Source: Posidoniimonas corsicana (GTDB lineage Bacteria; Planctomycetota; Planctomycetia; Pirellulales; Lacipirellulaceae). From it: 64,000 nt of DNA. Shown here piece by piece: positions 8,205 to 16,410 of the stretch (within the stretch, counting starts at the first letter, position 1; each line of letters begins with the position of its first letter). Made by a program: the position numbers and the translations under genes. The stretch is from NCBI RefSeq assembly GCF_007859765.1, contig NZ_SIHJ01000001.1, positions 122,667-186,666 of the forward strand. Reading direction: 5' to 3'. The notes beneath the pieces were generated by a model. That model did no database searches and had not been told where the DNA came from. It saw only the letters and a list, made by a program, of their open reading frames with translations.

Positions 8205-8645
8205 TCATCGGAGGGTGGCTGTCGCCGTCGCGATGTCGATCCGCGTGACCAGGCCCTCGCCTGCGGCCGCGAACCGCTGCTCGTGGCTCGCCTCGTTCAC
8301 CTCCAGCACGCGGTGCTCGCGGAGGTACTGGCAGAGCTTCTCAAGGCCCTCTCCCTCCACGGTGACGACGACCGGCCCGAACCACAGCCGACAGCCCCGC
8401 TCGGGGTTCTCGGCCGCGAGCCGTGACAGCATCGAGTACGGATAGGCCTCGGTCTGGCCGCTGCCCTTCACGAATGCGACCATCATCTGCGCCCGGCGGC
8501 CAATTCGGCCGTAGCTAAATGCGCGGTAGTCGACGTCGGAATGGTCTCCGGTTGGTGCGGTGGCGGCCGCTTCTTGCCGGGGTTCGCCATTGGACGCCAG
8601 GAGCGACTCGATGCTAGTGCGGCTATCGGGCATAGGTCGGCTCAT
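8205..8645 (-). CDS. Unknown protein overlapping the relaxase 3' end
   Basis: 146 residues; its start lies 23 nt inside the relaxase gene, so it is almost certainly translated as part of the same leftward operon. The central part (RAQMMVAFVKGSGQTEAYPYSML, RCRLWFGPVVVTVEGEGL-like beta-rich stretch) resembles no family I can name. The C-terminal half has alternating hydrophobic residues suggesting a small beta-sandwich. A relaxosome accessory role is inferred from coupling only. Confidence 0.55.
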   Translation of the reverse strand: MSRPMPDSRTSIESLLASNGEPRQEAAATAPTGDHSDVDYRAFSYGRIGRRAQMMVAFVKGSGQTEAYPYSMLSRLAAENPERGCRLWFGPVVVTVEGEGLEKLCQYLREHRVLEVNEASHEQRFAAAGEGLVTRIDIATATATLR

Positions 8646-11280
8646 GGGTTGGCGTGACGACTGGCGCCAGTGACGGCGTGTGCGAGGCCTCGCGCTGCTT
8701 GCGGTGGCGGTCGTAGTGAGGGTCGGGGCCGAACATCACCTCGCTAGCGGTCGTGTTGGCGGAGGAGGCCTGCACCACATCGCGGAGCTCGGCCTTGTCG
8801 TCGGTGTAGATGCGGACCGAGCGGCGTCCGCGGGAGGCGCTGACGTAGAACTGCTCGCTGCTGGCGGCAGGGAACGACTCGGCCGACTCGGCGATCAGCA
8901 CGTGATCGACCGTCCGGCCCTGGCTGGCGTGACTGGTGGTGACGTAGCCGTGCGCCAAGTGACCGAACGAGCGGTCGATGATCCAGCCGTTGGCGAGCTT
9001 CAGGTCACCGCTCGGCAGCACGCCGGCGACCTCGAAGGTCGCGCCGTTGTTGAGCCGGTGCTCGCCGTCCTTGGTGCGGCCGCCGGCGGTGAGCCGGATC
9101 TGGTCGCCGGACGCGACCGGCAGCGAACTCGCCCGGTAGACCGAGTACCGGCTCGACTGCGAGGTGATCTCAGGGTCCACGGAACCGTGTACCACGACCC
9201 GGTCGCCTTTCTGATAGCCGCGGGCGTTCTGGTGGAAAACGAGGACCGCCCCCTCCTCCAGGAACGCAGGATCCGACTTCTCGGCCTCGGTCAGGTGCAG
9301 CGGCTCCAGTTTCAGCAGCTCCCGGTCGTCGCTCTTCAAGGCTCCCTGCTCCCGCAATCTAGCTCGGATTGCAGCGGTGACGTGGGCCGCTTGGCGGTGG
9401 GTAGGCGAGACAACGAGCGCCGACTTGCCCGCTTTCGTGAGTTCGGCGTAGTCAGCGGCGATCTGCTGGTCCATCGACTTTGGGTCCAGCTCGCGAACCC
9501 AGCCAAGCTTGTCGAGTTGATCGAACCCACTGGCCAGATCCCCAGCTGACATGGCGGCGATCGCCGCCTTGTAGGCGCCCTCTTGCCGGCGGATGGTGCG
9601 GACCTCGATCGGTGTGACGCCCGCGTAGCGGTCCAACAGCGGCAGCACGCCGCCCCGCTCGACGCTGCCGTGCTGCCGCTTCCAGTCGCCCGACAGGATC
9701 ACGCGGCAGTCGAGCCCGTCCGCCAGGTCGAACAGCCGCTTGAGCTGCCGGCTGCCGAGCAGTCCTGCCTCGTCGACCCACAGCACCTGGCCGCGGACTT
9801 GGTCGTGGAGTTTCTCATTGAGGAGCAGCTCGGCGACGGTCGTCGCTGTCTCGAAACCCTCGCTGCGGAGCACGCCCCGGCTCGCCTCGGCCGACGGCGC
9901 GAACGTGAACACCTGGCGCCCGCCGTCGTTGATCGCCCGCACTGCCTCGGTCATGAGCGTGGTCTTGCCGACGCCGGCGCCCCCCAACAGCAGCTGCACG
10001 CGGTCGGGGCTGTGGGCCAACTGGCGGATCGCCGACCGCTGCTCGTCGCTAAGCCACGCGTTCTCTTCGGAAACCTGCCAGGCGTCGTTCAGCGGCCTTA
10101 CCGCGCCGCGGCAGCGGCGGGCGTAGTCGATGACCGCCTGCTCCTCGGCCAGCACCTCGGCGGTGGTCGCCATCCGGCGGCCGTCGATCTCGCGGGCCAG
10201 CACGTGCTGCCGGAACGCCTCCTGCTCGACGTCGTCGGCGTCGATCTGCCCCACGCCGACGCGCAACGCCTCCGCGAGTAATTTCCGCTCCGGCACGACC
10301 GCGTCGCGTTCGAAGCAATGATGGATCGCCTGCCGCACCGCGGCGGCCGTGTTCGCAGGGCCCGCGTCGACGGCGCTGCCGCCGTCTGGCTGCAGCGTCG
10401 ACGGCAGGGCGTCGATGAGCTGCGCCTCCTCGTCGGTGAGCCGGGCCCGCCACGACTGCCGGAGCTCGTCGACTGTCTGGTGCTTGGTCTTGCTCTCGCG
10501 CGTCACCGCGGCCAGCTCCGACTTCTGGTCGGCGGAGGTGATCCCCCGCTCCTGGGCCAGGTCCTCGATCTGTGCCGTGCGGCGGGAGAATTTCTTGGCG
10601 AGCTCGGCGGGGATGGCGGCGATGTCCCACTGCCGGCCCGTACGGCGGAGGTCGTAGCCGAGCTCATCCTTGACCCGCCGGGCGAGCCGGGCGTGGAATC
10701 GGGCCTCGAAGTAGCCGGCGTCCCGCTTCAGGTCGCGGAACTGGGCCGCCTTGAACCGGTTCTCGACTGGGTCCAATGTCGCGTTGAACACGAAACAGTG
10801 GGCGTGCAGGTGCGGGTCGGGCTCCCCCTCGATCGGGCGGGCCGTCTTGTGAACAAAGGTCCCCCAGACGAGGTTGCCGGTGACGCGGTCCTCCTGCTTG
10901 CCGCTGGTCCGGACGCGGGTCTTGGATTCTTGCTCGATCTCCCGCATGGTCGCTTCGACCGACTCCTCGAAGACGCGGCCGATCCGCTCGTCGCCGAAGG
11001 CGTACGCCAGGCTCAGACCCTTGGGCACATGAAAATTAAAGTCGTAGCCGACCGTGCGGTCGTGGTTGGTGCGGGCCGTGAGCGGGTCTCCCGTCCGCGG
11101 GTCCAGGTTGTCGCACAGCATGTCAAAGCTCGGCTGGTCGACGGTCCCCTCCAGCCCGAGCAGCTTGGCGGCCTTGCCGCCCCAGCGGCCGGGCATCTCT
11201 TGGCTCTCGCCGTAGTACTCGGCGTGGCTGTAGTACGACTTGGCACTGGCCGCCGACCGGTTCTGCACGATCCTCAGCAT
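8623..11280 (-). CDS. MobF-family conjugative relaxase-helicase (TrwC/TraI-like)
   Basis: 885 residues. Relaxases of this family nick oriT through a tyrosine, stay covalently bound to the transferred strand, and unwind it with a C-terminal helicase. The N-terminus has the paired tyrosines Y16-Y17 and Y22-Y23. A histidine triad is formed by H144, H159 and H161 in DPHLHAHCFVFN. A RecD-like helicase follows: P-loop GGAGVGKT at 433-440, Walker B VLWVDEAGLLG near 495, and GYVTTSHASQGRTVDHV plus FYVSASRGRRSVRIYTDD toward the end. The length is typical of compact MobF proteins. The gene leads a leftward unit, and the coupling protein it should dock with is encoded 6 kb away. The oriT is expected near 11.3-11.7 kb. 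Confidence 0.93.
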   Translation of the reverse strand: MLRIVQNRSAASAKSYYSHAEYYGESQEMPGRWGGKAAKLLGLEGTVDQPSFDMLCDNLDPRTGDPLTARTNHDRTVGYDFNFHVPKGLSLAYAFGDERIGRVFEESVEATMREIEQESKTRVRTSGKQEDRVTGNLVWGTFVHKTARPIEGEPDPHLHAHCFVFNATLDPVENRFKAAQFRDLKRDAGYFEARFHARLARRVKDELGYDLRRTGRQWDIAAIPAELAKKFSRRTAQIEDLAQERGITSADQKSELAAVTRESKTKHQTVDELRQSWRARLTDEEAQLIDALPSTLQPDGGSAVDAGPANTAAAVRQAIHHCFERDAVVPERKLLAEALRVGVGQIDADDVEQEAFRQHVLAREIDGRRMATTAEVLAEEQAVIDYARRCRGAVRPLNDAWQVSEENAWLSDEQRSAIRQLAHSPDRVQLLLGGAGVGKTTLMTEAVRAINDGGRQVFTFAPSAEASRGVLRSEGFETATTVAELLLNEKLHDQVRGQVLWVDEAGLLGSRQLKRLFDLADGLDCRVILSGDWKRQHGSVERGGVLPLLDRYAGVTPIEVRTIRRQEGAYKAAIAAMSAGDLASGFDQLDKLGWVRELDPKSMDQQIAADYAELTKAGKSALVVSPTHRQAAHVTAAIRARLREQGALKSDDRELLKLEPLHLTEAEKSDPAFLEEGAVLVFHQNARGYQKGDRVVVHGSVDPEITSQSSRYSVYRASSLPVASGDQIRLTAGGRTKDGEHRLNNGATFEVAGVLPSGDLKLANGWIIDRSFGHLAHGYVTTSHASQGRTVDHVLIAESAESFPAASSEQFYVSASRGRRSVRIYTDDKAELRDVVQASSANTTASEVMFGPDPHYDRHRKQREASHTPSLAPVVTPTHEPTYAR

Positions 11281-11741
11281 CGCTTCTCGCTCCCGACTCC
11301 GTCGCTAATCCCCGCTGTCTACTCACGCGCGGGGGCCGGCGGGTGTGGCGCCGGGCGACATTGATTTCCGGGTAGCGCGAATCGGGGCGACTGTCAACGA
11401 AAAACGGACGGTCCTTGCGACTGCGATGGTTTGTCGAAGTGCTTGCTCGCTGGGGTCTGTGGATGACGGACGTGCTGCCGCGTCGGGATCACGTGGGACG
11501 TGAGGGCTTGCTGCCTGGGGCATGGCCCCCTTCTTGCATTGGGCCGTGCGGACGCCCCTAGCGGGCCAGTTGATGCTGTTGCTTAGCCCCGTCGCCGTGC
11601 CCGGCAAGCCGAAAAAATCGGCGCCCCCTGAAGGTCTCCCCCAATTTTTTGGCTGGCCTTGCCCGGCTGTGTGCGGGTCTTGGGCGCGGGCATCAGGCCG
11701 CGAGGGTCGCAGCCGACAACCCACTAGAAGGAGTAACTACC
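11281..11741. other. Intergenic region upstream of the relaxase, candidate oriT zone
   Basis: 461 bp between divergent genes. In MobF plasmids oriT usually lies beside the relaxase start, so this is the best place to look for it. An imperfect inverted repeat has arms at 11601-11618 (CCGGCAAGCCGAAAAAAT) and 11644-11666. I could not recognise a known nic sequence. Promoters for the relaxase and for the 96-residue gene must also lie here. Confidence 0.4.
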
Positions 11742-12032
11742 ATGACCAACCAGAACCCCAAGAACGCCCCCGTCGATCGCATCCGCCTCGGACGCATCTC
11801 GGCCGCCATCTGGAAACAGACCGCTGGCGACGGCAAGACGTTCTACAACTTCACCATCGAGCGGAGCTACAAGGACGACACCGGCAACTACCAGTCGGCC
11901 GCCAGCTTCTCGCTCGGGGACGCCCTGGTCGTCGCCAAGCTGGCCAACCTGGTCGACACCCGCATCCGCCGACTACTGGATGCGGAGTACGCGGCGACGC
12001 GGAGCGAGGAAGAGTACGGCGACGCCGAGTAA
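11742..12032 (+). CDS. Small conserved-looking protein, function unknown
   Basis: 96 residues with a clear GAAGGAG ribosome-binding site. The core (IRLGRISAAIWKQ, FYNFTIERSYKD, SFSLGDALVVAKLANLVD) is compact and beta-rich at the start, then helical. I recall similar small proteins on plasmids and integrative elements, but no function is established. The beta-rich core invites comparison with single-strand-binding folds, which is only a guess. It is closed off by a perfect intrinsic terminator. Confidence 0.65.
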   Translation: MTNQNPKNAPVDRIRLGRISAAIWKQTAGDGKTFYNFTIERSYKDDTGNYQSAASFSLGDALVVAKLANLVDTRIRRLLDAEYAATRSEEEYGDAE

Positions 12033-12049
12033 GGATCGCCGACGAACCG

Positions 12050-12080
12050 GCCGGCCGGGCATCGCCCGGCCGGCTTTTTT
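12050..12080 (+). terminator. Intrinsic terminator after the 96-residue gene
   Basis: GCCGGCCGGGC (12050-12060), a 3-nt loop, and its exact complement (12064-12074) are followed by six T residues. This is a textbook Rho-independent terminator on the + strand. Confidence 0.9.
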
Positions 12081-12161
12081 ATGTACTGGCGTGGAGCACG
12101 AATTGAATTGACTTTGGGGGACGGCAGTGGCAGTCTTGACCTAGAATCTATGGAGACAGGC

Positions 12162-12419
12162 ATGACCTACTGCATCCCGCCCGAGTACGAACACGTGCTG
12201 AGCGACTCAGTCGCCCGGGGCGGCTTCGCCTCGCCCGACGAGGCGCTGCGGCATGCCCTCGAGCTGCTGGCCGCCGAGCAGGGCCGACCGACCCCTGTCG
12301 GTAACCACCGCCCCGACGCCTGGGCGGCCAGCTTCCGCCGCTGGGCCGAAGGACACCCCAGCGGCGACCACCACGTCGACGCCGATCGGCAATCGATCTA
12401 CGACGACCGCGGCGTGTGA
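12162..12419 (+). CDS. Putative antitoxin of a PIN toxin pair (ribbon-helix-helix type)
   Basis: 85 residues from the ATG at 12162, which has GGAG 6 nt upstream; an ATG 12 nt earlier is possible. The N-terminus (YCIPPEYEHVLSDSVARGG, then FASPDEALRHALELLA) fits a ParD/CopG-like ribbon-helix-helix, and the acidic/His-rich tail would be the toxin-neutralising part. Its stop overlaps the toxin start by 4 nt (GTGA), the usual layout for such pairs. These complexes normally repress their own promoter. Confidence 0.7.
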   Translation: MTYCIPPEYEHVLSDSVARGGFASPDEALRHALELLAAEQGRPTPVGNHRPDAWAASFRRWAEGHPSGDHHVDADRQSIYDDRGV

Positions 12420-12862
12420 GGCTGCTGGTCGACACCAACATTTTGCTCCGGGCGTCGCAGCCCGACTCGCCGCTGTTTGAGACCTGCGTCCGGGCCGTCG
12501 AGGCGTTGCCCGCCGCCGGCTACACCGGCTTCTTGGTCCCGCAGGTGGTCTACGAGTACTGGGTCGTGGCCACGCGGCCGGCCGACGTGAACGGCCTGGC
12601 CTTCTCGGTCGAGCAGACGACGCTCGAGGTCGCCCGGCTGGCGACGCTGCTGCCCCTGCTCCCGGACGACCGGGGCGTGTTTGAGCAGTGGCAGGCCTTG
12701 GTGACCAGGTACGGCGTCGCGGGCAAGAACGCCCACGACGCACGACTCGTGGCGGCGATGCAGCGGCATCGCCTGACGCACCTGCTGACGCTCAACGCGG
12801 ACGATTTTGCCCGCTACGACGAGGTGCGGGTGCTGTCGCCAGCGGAGCTGGCGGCGGGCTAA
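12416..12862 (+). CDS. vapC: PIN-domain toxin, VapC-like ribonuclease
   Basis: 148 residues with a GTG start overlapping the antitoxin stop. PIN acidic residues are in place: D6 in LLVDTNILL, E47 in VPQVVYEYW, D108 in GKNAHDARLVAAM and D129/D130 in LLTLNADDF. VapC toxins are Mg-dependent RNases that cut tRNA or rRNA and stall translation. On a plasmid such a pair favours maintenance by killing or arresting plasmid-free cells. The specific target is not predictable. Confidence 0.85.
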   Translation: MRLLVDTNILLRASQPDSPLFETCVRAVEALPAAGYTGFLVPQVVYEYWVVATRPADVNGLAFSVEQTTLEVARLATLLPLLPDDRGVFEQWQALVTRYGVAGKNAHDARLVAAMQRHRLTHLLTLNADDFARYDEVRVLSPAELAAG

Positions 12863-13060
12863 TCGCCTAGCGGCGGATGACAACAAACGTGGTCGCCTGC
12901 GGCGTCACTTACATGAGGGGGGCTGTCCCCCCAAGCCGTCAAGGATCGGGGCCACGCGACCGGCGGCTTCCTCCCCCCTTCCGCGCTGCGCTTGTGCAGC
13001 GGGGCCCCTCCGCCGCCGGTCGTCCTTGACTGCTCTCCCCCCGCACTTTCGGCCTTCGTC
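12863..13060. other. C-rich leader upstream of ardC
   Basis: No gene is seen. The segment contains an imperfect long inverted repeat: GTCAAGGATCGGG near 12938 through GACCGGCGG pairs with CCGCCGGTCGTCCTTGAC near 13012-13030. The + strand is C-rich and G-poor, like other leaders in this backbone. Confidence 0.4.
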
Positions 13061-13101
13061 CCCCTTGCCCAAAAGCAGTTGCTTTTTTGCAAGGGGTTTT
13101 T
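13061..13101 (+). promoter_or_regulatory. Two-part hairpin with T-run in the ardC leader, possible attenuator
   Basis: CCCCTTGC (13061-13068) pairs with GCAAGGGG (13089-13096). Inside it, AAAAGCA (13071-13077) pairs with TGCTTTT (13080-13086), and TTTTTC follows. This is a strong intrinsic-terminator shape placed about 20 nt before the ardC ribosome-binding site. It would either end upstream transcription or attenuate ardC. Confidence 0.7.
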
Positions 13102-13134
13102 CTTGCAGTGTCTTAATCACAAGGAGTATTGACG

Positions 13135-14034
13135 ATGGCTACCAAGTCCAAGAACCGCACCGACATCTACGCCAAGGTTACGAACCAGATCATTGCCGAA
13201 CTAGAGCGGGGCGTCCGGCCCTGGCACAAACCCTGGAACGCCGAGCACGCGGCGGGCAGGATCTGCCGGCCGCTCAGGCACAACGGCACCCCCTACCACG
13301 GGATCAATATCCTGATGCTATGGGCCTCGGCAGAGGAAGCCGGCTTCCACTGCCCGCACTGGCTGACGTTCAAGCAAGCTAAAGAGTTAGGCGGCTCGGT
13401 CCGCAAGGGCGAGAAGGGTTCGCCGGTGGTGTACGCGAGCACGTTCACCCGGAGCGAGACAACCGACGACGGGGCCGAGGTGGCGGAGCAGGTGCCGTTC
13501 CTGAAGCAGTACACAGTATTCAATGCCTGCCAGGTCGACGGGCTGCCGGACCGCTACTACGAGTTGGCGGCGGCGCCGCGTGAGACCGTAGAGCGGATCG
13601 AGCAGGCGGACCGGTTTTTTGTGGCTACCGGTGCCGAGATCCGCACCGGCGGGAACCGGGCCTACTACACGATTGAGGGCGACTATATCCAGCTGCCGCC
13701 GATCGAGTGCTTTGTCGACTCGGAGTCGCACGCGTCCACGCTGGCGCACGAGGCGACGCACTGGACGCGGCACCCATCGCGGTTGGACCGTGATTTGGGT
13801 CGGAAGCGGTGGGGTGACGCTGGCTACGCCATGGAAGAACTGGTCGCCGAGCTGGGGTCGGCTTTTCTGTGTGCCGATCTGGAAATCACGCCGGAGGTCC
13901 GCGAGGACCACGCTAGCTACCTGGCCAGCTGGCTCGAGGTGCTGAAGGACGACAAGCGGGCCATCTTTACGGCCGCCTCGCTGGCGTCCAAGGCGGTGGA
14001 CTACCTGCACGGGCTGCAGCCGGGCGAGGACTGA
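13135..14034 (+). CDS. ardC: ArdC-like antirestriction protein (ssDNA-binding domain plus metallopeptidase-like domain)
   Basis: 299 residues, ATG with AAGGAG 8 nt upstream. The N-terminal ArdC domain spans about 1-130 (DIYAKVTNQIIAELERG, PWHKPWN, YHGINILMLW, GEKGSPVVY). The C-terminal domain carries HEATH at 205-209, followed by MEELVAELGSAF, the zincin-type HExxH plus downstream Glu. ArdC proteins shield incoming single-stranded plasmid DNA during conjugation and are typically encoded in the leading region. The gene is bounded by a leader hairpin and a 3' GC hairpin, so it is likely a single-gene unit. Confidence 0.92.
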   Translation: MATKSKNRTDIYAKVTNQIIAELERGVRPWHKPWNAEHAAGRICRPLRHNGTPYHGINILMLWASAEEAGFHCPHWLTFKQAKELGGSVRKGEKGSPVVYASTFTRSETTDDGAEVAEQVPFLKQYTVFNACQVDGLPDRYYELAAAPRETVERIEQADRFFVATGAEIRTGGNRAYYTIEGDYIQLPPIECFVDSESHASTLAHEATHWTRHPSRLDRDLGRKRWGDAGYAMEELVAELGSAFLCADLEITPEVREDHASYLASWLEVLKDDKRAIFTAASLASKAVDYLHGLQPGED

Positions 14035-14047
14035 TCCTGGCTGCGGT

Positions 14048-14075
14048 GCCGGGCGGCCGACAGCGGCCGCCCGGC
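14048..14075. terminator. 12-bp GC hairpin after ardC
   Basis: GCCGGGCGGCCG (14048-14059), loop ACAG, and its exact complement (14064-14075) lie 13 nt after the ardC stop. No T-run follows. It probably acts as a terminator or 3' protective hairpin. Confidence 0.55.
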
Positions 14076-14132
14076 GGGAGGACGTGCAGAATCTGATTTA
14101 CATCGCTTGGCGCCTGCGCTACGCTCGCTCGC

Positions 14133-14495
14133 ATGATGACCACGTTCGACCACCAGGCCTTTGATGCCCGCCTCGGCGAGCAGCTTCGGCTTGCCCGCAA
14201 AAAACGCGGCATCACGAAGAGTGGACTGGCCGCCGGGCTGCAGCTTCCGCTGACGGCGCGGCAGCTAGAACAGATCGAACGCGGCGATGCGAGTCTCTCC
14301 GCCGTGCACCTGGTGCAGATCGTCCAGCGGCTGGACCTGCCGCTGGCGTTGCTGCTGGGTCGGGTCCTGCTCGACGCCCGCCTGGATGAGTCCGAGCTAG
14401 CGGAAGCCTGGCAGCGGCTCGACGGGCCGGCACGCAGTCGCCTGCGGCGGCTTGTGTGCCACGTCGCCGATGGGGACGCGATCGAGAGCGCGTAG
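14133..14495 (+). CDS. XRE-family helix-turn-helix regulator
   Basis: 120 residues. Residues about 10-70 form a Cro/C1-type HTH: LGEQLRLARKKRGITKSGLA, then LTARQLEQIERGDASLS and HLVQIVQRLDLPLALLL. The C-terminal 50 residues are a short helical tail, probably for dimerization. Such proteins on plasmids repress their own or nearby genes. The nested inverted repeat just downstream (14637-14716) is a possible binding region, as is the promoter of the 103-residue gene. Target genes are not determined. Confidence 0.8.
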   Translation: MMTTFDHQAFDARLGEQLRLARKKRGITKSGLAAGLQLPLTARQLEQIERGDASLSAVHLVQIVQRLDLPLALLLGRVLLDARLDESELAEAWQRLDGPARSRLRRLVCHVADGDAIESA

Positions 14496-14636
14496 CTTCT
14501 GCCTCGCGTGGGCCTGGCATCCATCTCCTGCCGTGACGCAGCCGCCACGCCGGTGTTGTCCGAACCGTTTCAGTCGATGTCGGAGCTGCTCGCTTTGGAG
14601 TTGGTGACCGGGGTGATCCTGCCAGCCGCGTGCTGA

Positions 14637-14716
14637 CTGTCAACGGTCGCAAAAAAATCTCCTCCCGCTTTGCTGGAGATTTTTTGGTCGAGCTGCAGGC
14701 AGCAAACCGTTGACAG
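14637..14716. repeat. Nested inverted repeats with terminator-like core
   Basis: The outer arms CTGTCAACGGT (14637-14647) and ACCGTTGACAG (14706-14716) are exact complements. Inside them AAAAAATCTCC (14652-14662) pairs with GGAGATTTTTT (14675-14685), which looks like a bidirectional intrinsic terminator. The whole lies between the XRE gene and the 103-residue gene. Confidence 0.75.
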
Positions 14717-14776
14717 CCCGCCCTATCCGTCTGGCGTTAGGACACCCTGTTCACACTAACCCAAAGGAGACTACTC

Positions 14777-15088
14777 ATGTGCAAACACCCTTCCCCGGCC
14801 CCCTGGAGCTACGACTACAGCCCTTATCGAGCCATGGACGGACAAGAGATCCCTGCGTTCGAGGTCTTCGACGTAAACGGCGACAAGATCTTTGATACCA
14901 ACGAAAACACCCCCGCAGAATTGCAGGAAATGAACGCGAGACTTGCCGCCGCCACGCCTGTCTTGTGTTCTGCCCTTGCCGAGTGTGTTCGGCTATTGGC
15001 CGACTATAGTGAGAGTGACGGCGAAGAGGGCATGGCATATCGCAGCGGGCGAGCCGCCCTTGATGAGGCGTGGGGGAGCATCACATGA
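14777..15088 (+). CDS. Small plasmid/phage-type protein of unknown function
   Basis: 103 residues with AAAGGAG upstream. The middle, NENTPAELQEMNARLAAATPVLCSALAE, matches a short pattern I recognise from many phage and plasmid hypothetical proteins (a loop then an Ala-rich helix). No function is known. It converges with repA; the two stops are 19 bp apart. Confidence 0.65.
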   Translation: MCKHPSPAPWSYDYSPYRAMDGQEIPAFEVFDVNGDKIFDTNENTPAELQEMNARLAAATPVLCSALAECVRLLADYSESDGEEGMAYRSGRAALDEAWGSIT

Positions 15089-15107
15089 TCGATGGCTCTG
15101 GCCCCTC

Positions 15108-16163
15108 TCAATAGGGCGATCCTCGCCGTTCCACCCACTTACGGCAAAACCCGAGGAACGCCGCGTCGGGACGCCGCGGGCGTTCGGTAAGCCAGGCCCG
15201 CCACTCTTGTTCGATCACGTAGACGTCCCACCCCGGCGCCAGCATCCTCGCCTCGTCGTAGATCTCTGCCGCCAGCAGGATGCTGCCGTCCCGCTCGGTC
15301 GCCTGCTCGCTACGCTGCAGGCGATTGGTGAAGATTACCAGGTCGTTCTGACCGAGCCGGATGTCGTAGTCGGGGATGTGCCGGTGCACGGCGTGCTCGC
15401 GGGTGATCCGCGTCACCAGCCGCCGGAACTCCTTCAGGGTGGACGTCGAGCCGCACTTCTTCCGCAGCAGTTCGAGCGAGATCTTCCACGACGCCTGGCG
15501 GCCGCAGAACTTGCGGCCGATCTCGTAGAGACGCCGCTCCAGCGGCTTGCGGAGCCGGAAGTAGTCCTTGTTGAGGGTCAGCACCTCGTTGTGCCGGATC
15601 GCGGCGAACACCCAGTCGGCCAGCTTGACCTCGATCTCCTGCATCCGGCCGTCCCGGGTCTGGCGGACGATCTTGGCCCGCTCGATCAGCCCGAACGTCT
15701 CAAAAATCTCCTGGCCGCCGGTGACGATGTTGGTGCTGATCCGCGTGCCCGAGAGCCGCTCCAGCGCCGCCTTCAAGGCCTCGTAGCCCTGGCCGTTGGT
15801 CATCCGGTTGGTGGCGGTCAGCAGGTCGTACGCCTTGAACCGCACGACGGGCGAGACCGCGTGGCCTGCATTACGGGCGGCCATCAGCTGGCTGATGCAG
15901 TAGATCAGCACGTCGCGGTCGTGCACCGTCGCCAGCCCATCGGATGAGGGTTTGACTTCGATGAAGCAGTCGCCGTGCTCGTACCGGCGGACGCGGTAGT
16001 CGGGCTTTGACGAGAGCGAGAACACCGGGTGCTCCATGGACGCCAGGTCCCCCTTGGGGGCGGCGTCGAGCACGTCGCAGACAAAGAAGTCGGCGGTCGG
16101 GTGCCGGTCGGGCAGCAGCGGCGAGCGGTCGCCTAAAGGGGGGTCGAGCAGCGTGTCGGTCAT
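15108..16163 (-). CDS. repA: RepA-type plasmid replication initiator (RPA family)
   Basis: 351 residues. The N-terminal part has the features of the replication initiator protein A family: DFFVCDVLDAAPKGDLASME, HPVFSLSSKPD, and GLATVHDRDVLIYCISQLMA. A winged-helix-like middle follows (YDLLTATNRMTNGQGYEALK, ALERLSGTRI) and a basic region with KPLERRLYEIGRKFCG. Such initiators bind iterons, recruit DnaA and helicase, and repress themselves. It is transcribed away from an adjacent iteron array and DnaA boxes, the expected layout for an autoregulated rep gene. Confidence 0.88.
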   Translation of the reverse strand: MTDTLLDPPLGDRSPLLPDRHPTADFFVCDVLDAAPKGDLASMEHPVFSLSSKPDYRVRRYEHGDCFIEVKPSSDGLATVHDRDVLIYCISQLMAARNAGHAVSPVVRFKAYDLLTATNRMTNGQGYEALKAALERLSGTRISTNIVTGGQEIFETFGLIERAKIVRQTRDGRMQEIEVKLADWVFAAIRHNEVLTLNKDYFRLRKPLERRLYEIGRKFCGRQASWKISLELLRKKCGSTSTLKEFRRLVTRITREHAVHRHIPDYDIRLGQNDLVIFTNRLQRSEQATERDGSILLAAEIYDEARMLAPGWDVYVIEQEWRAWLTERPRRPDAAFLGFCRKWVERRGSPY

Positions 16164-16410
16164 CGACGCCGATACTTCGATATTCCGCCCACCTTGTCAA
16201 GCACTTTCGATGGTTCACCCACCGCACGAGTCTTCGATAGTTTACCCACCGAGTATCGATGGTCTGCCCACCCGCTTTCGATATTCTACCCACCGCACGG
16301 TCTGAGAACGCTTTTCGATTCAAGGGCTTGGCGATGGCTATCCACAGCGTAACTCTTATTTAACTCTATTCTTAACTCTCCCTTGAGCGATCGAGCCTGT
16401 GGATAAGTCG
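16164..16410. other. Plasmid origin of replication (oriV)
   Basis: The region next to repA has three standard origin parts in order: five direct iterons (16175-16294), a DnaA box CTATCCACA (16338-16346), an AT-rich stretch with three TTAACTCT-like repeats (about 16348-16380), and a perfect inverted DnaA box TGTGGATAA (16398-16406). The AT-rich stretch between the two DnaA boxes is the likely unwinding element. The repA promoter should lie inside the iterons. Confidence 0.85.
16175..16294 (+). repeat. Five 19-bp RepA iterons
   Basis: Copies at 16175-16193, 16205-16223, 16232-16250, 16254-16272 and 16276-16294 follow the pattern YWTCGATNNTNNNCCCACC. Start-to-start spacing is 30, 27, 22 and 22 bp. 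The last two intervals are close to two helical turns, so those sites face the same side of the DNA. Confidence 0.88.

Noticed and set aside
9583..11364. Long + strand frames opposite the relaxase
   Set aside because: They are antisense shadows of a high-GC gene; the minus-strand frame carries all MobF motifs.
11281..11741. Naming an exact nic site in the region upstream of the relaxase
   Set aside because: No sequence close to a known MobF nic site could be recognised by eye, so only the zone is proposed.
16175..16294. Regular short repeats that could suggest a CRISPR array
   Set aside because: Units are 19 bp with gaps of only 3-11 bp, they are degenerate, and they lie between repA and DnaA boxes, so they are iterons.
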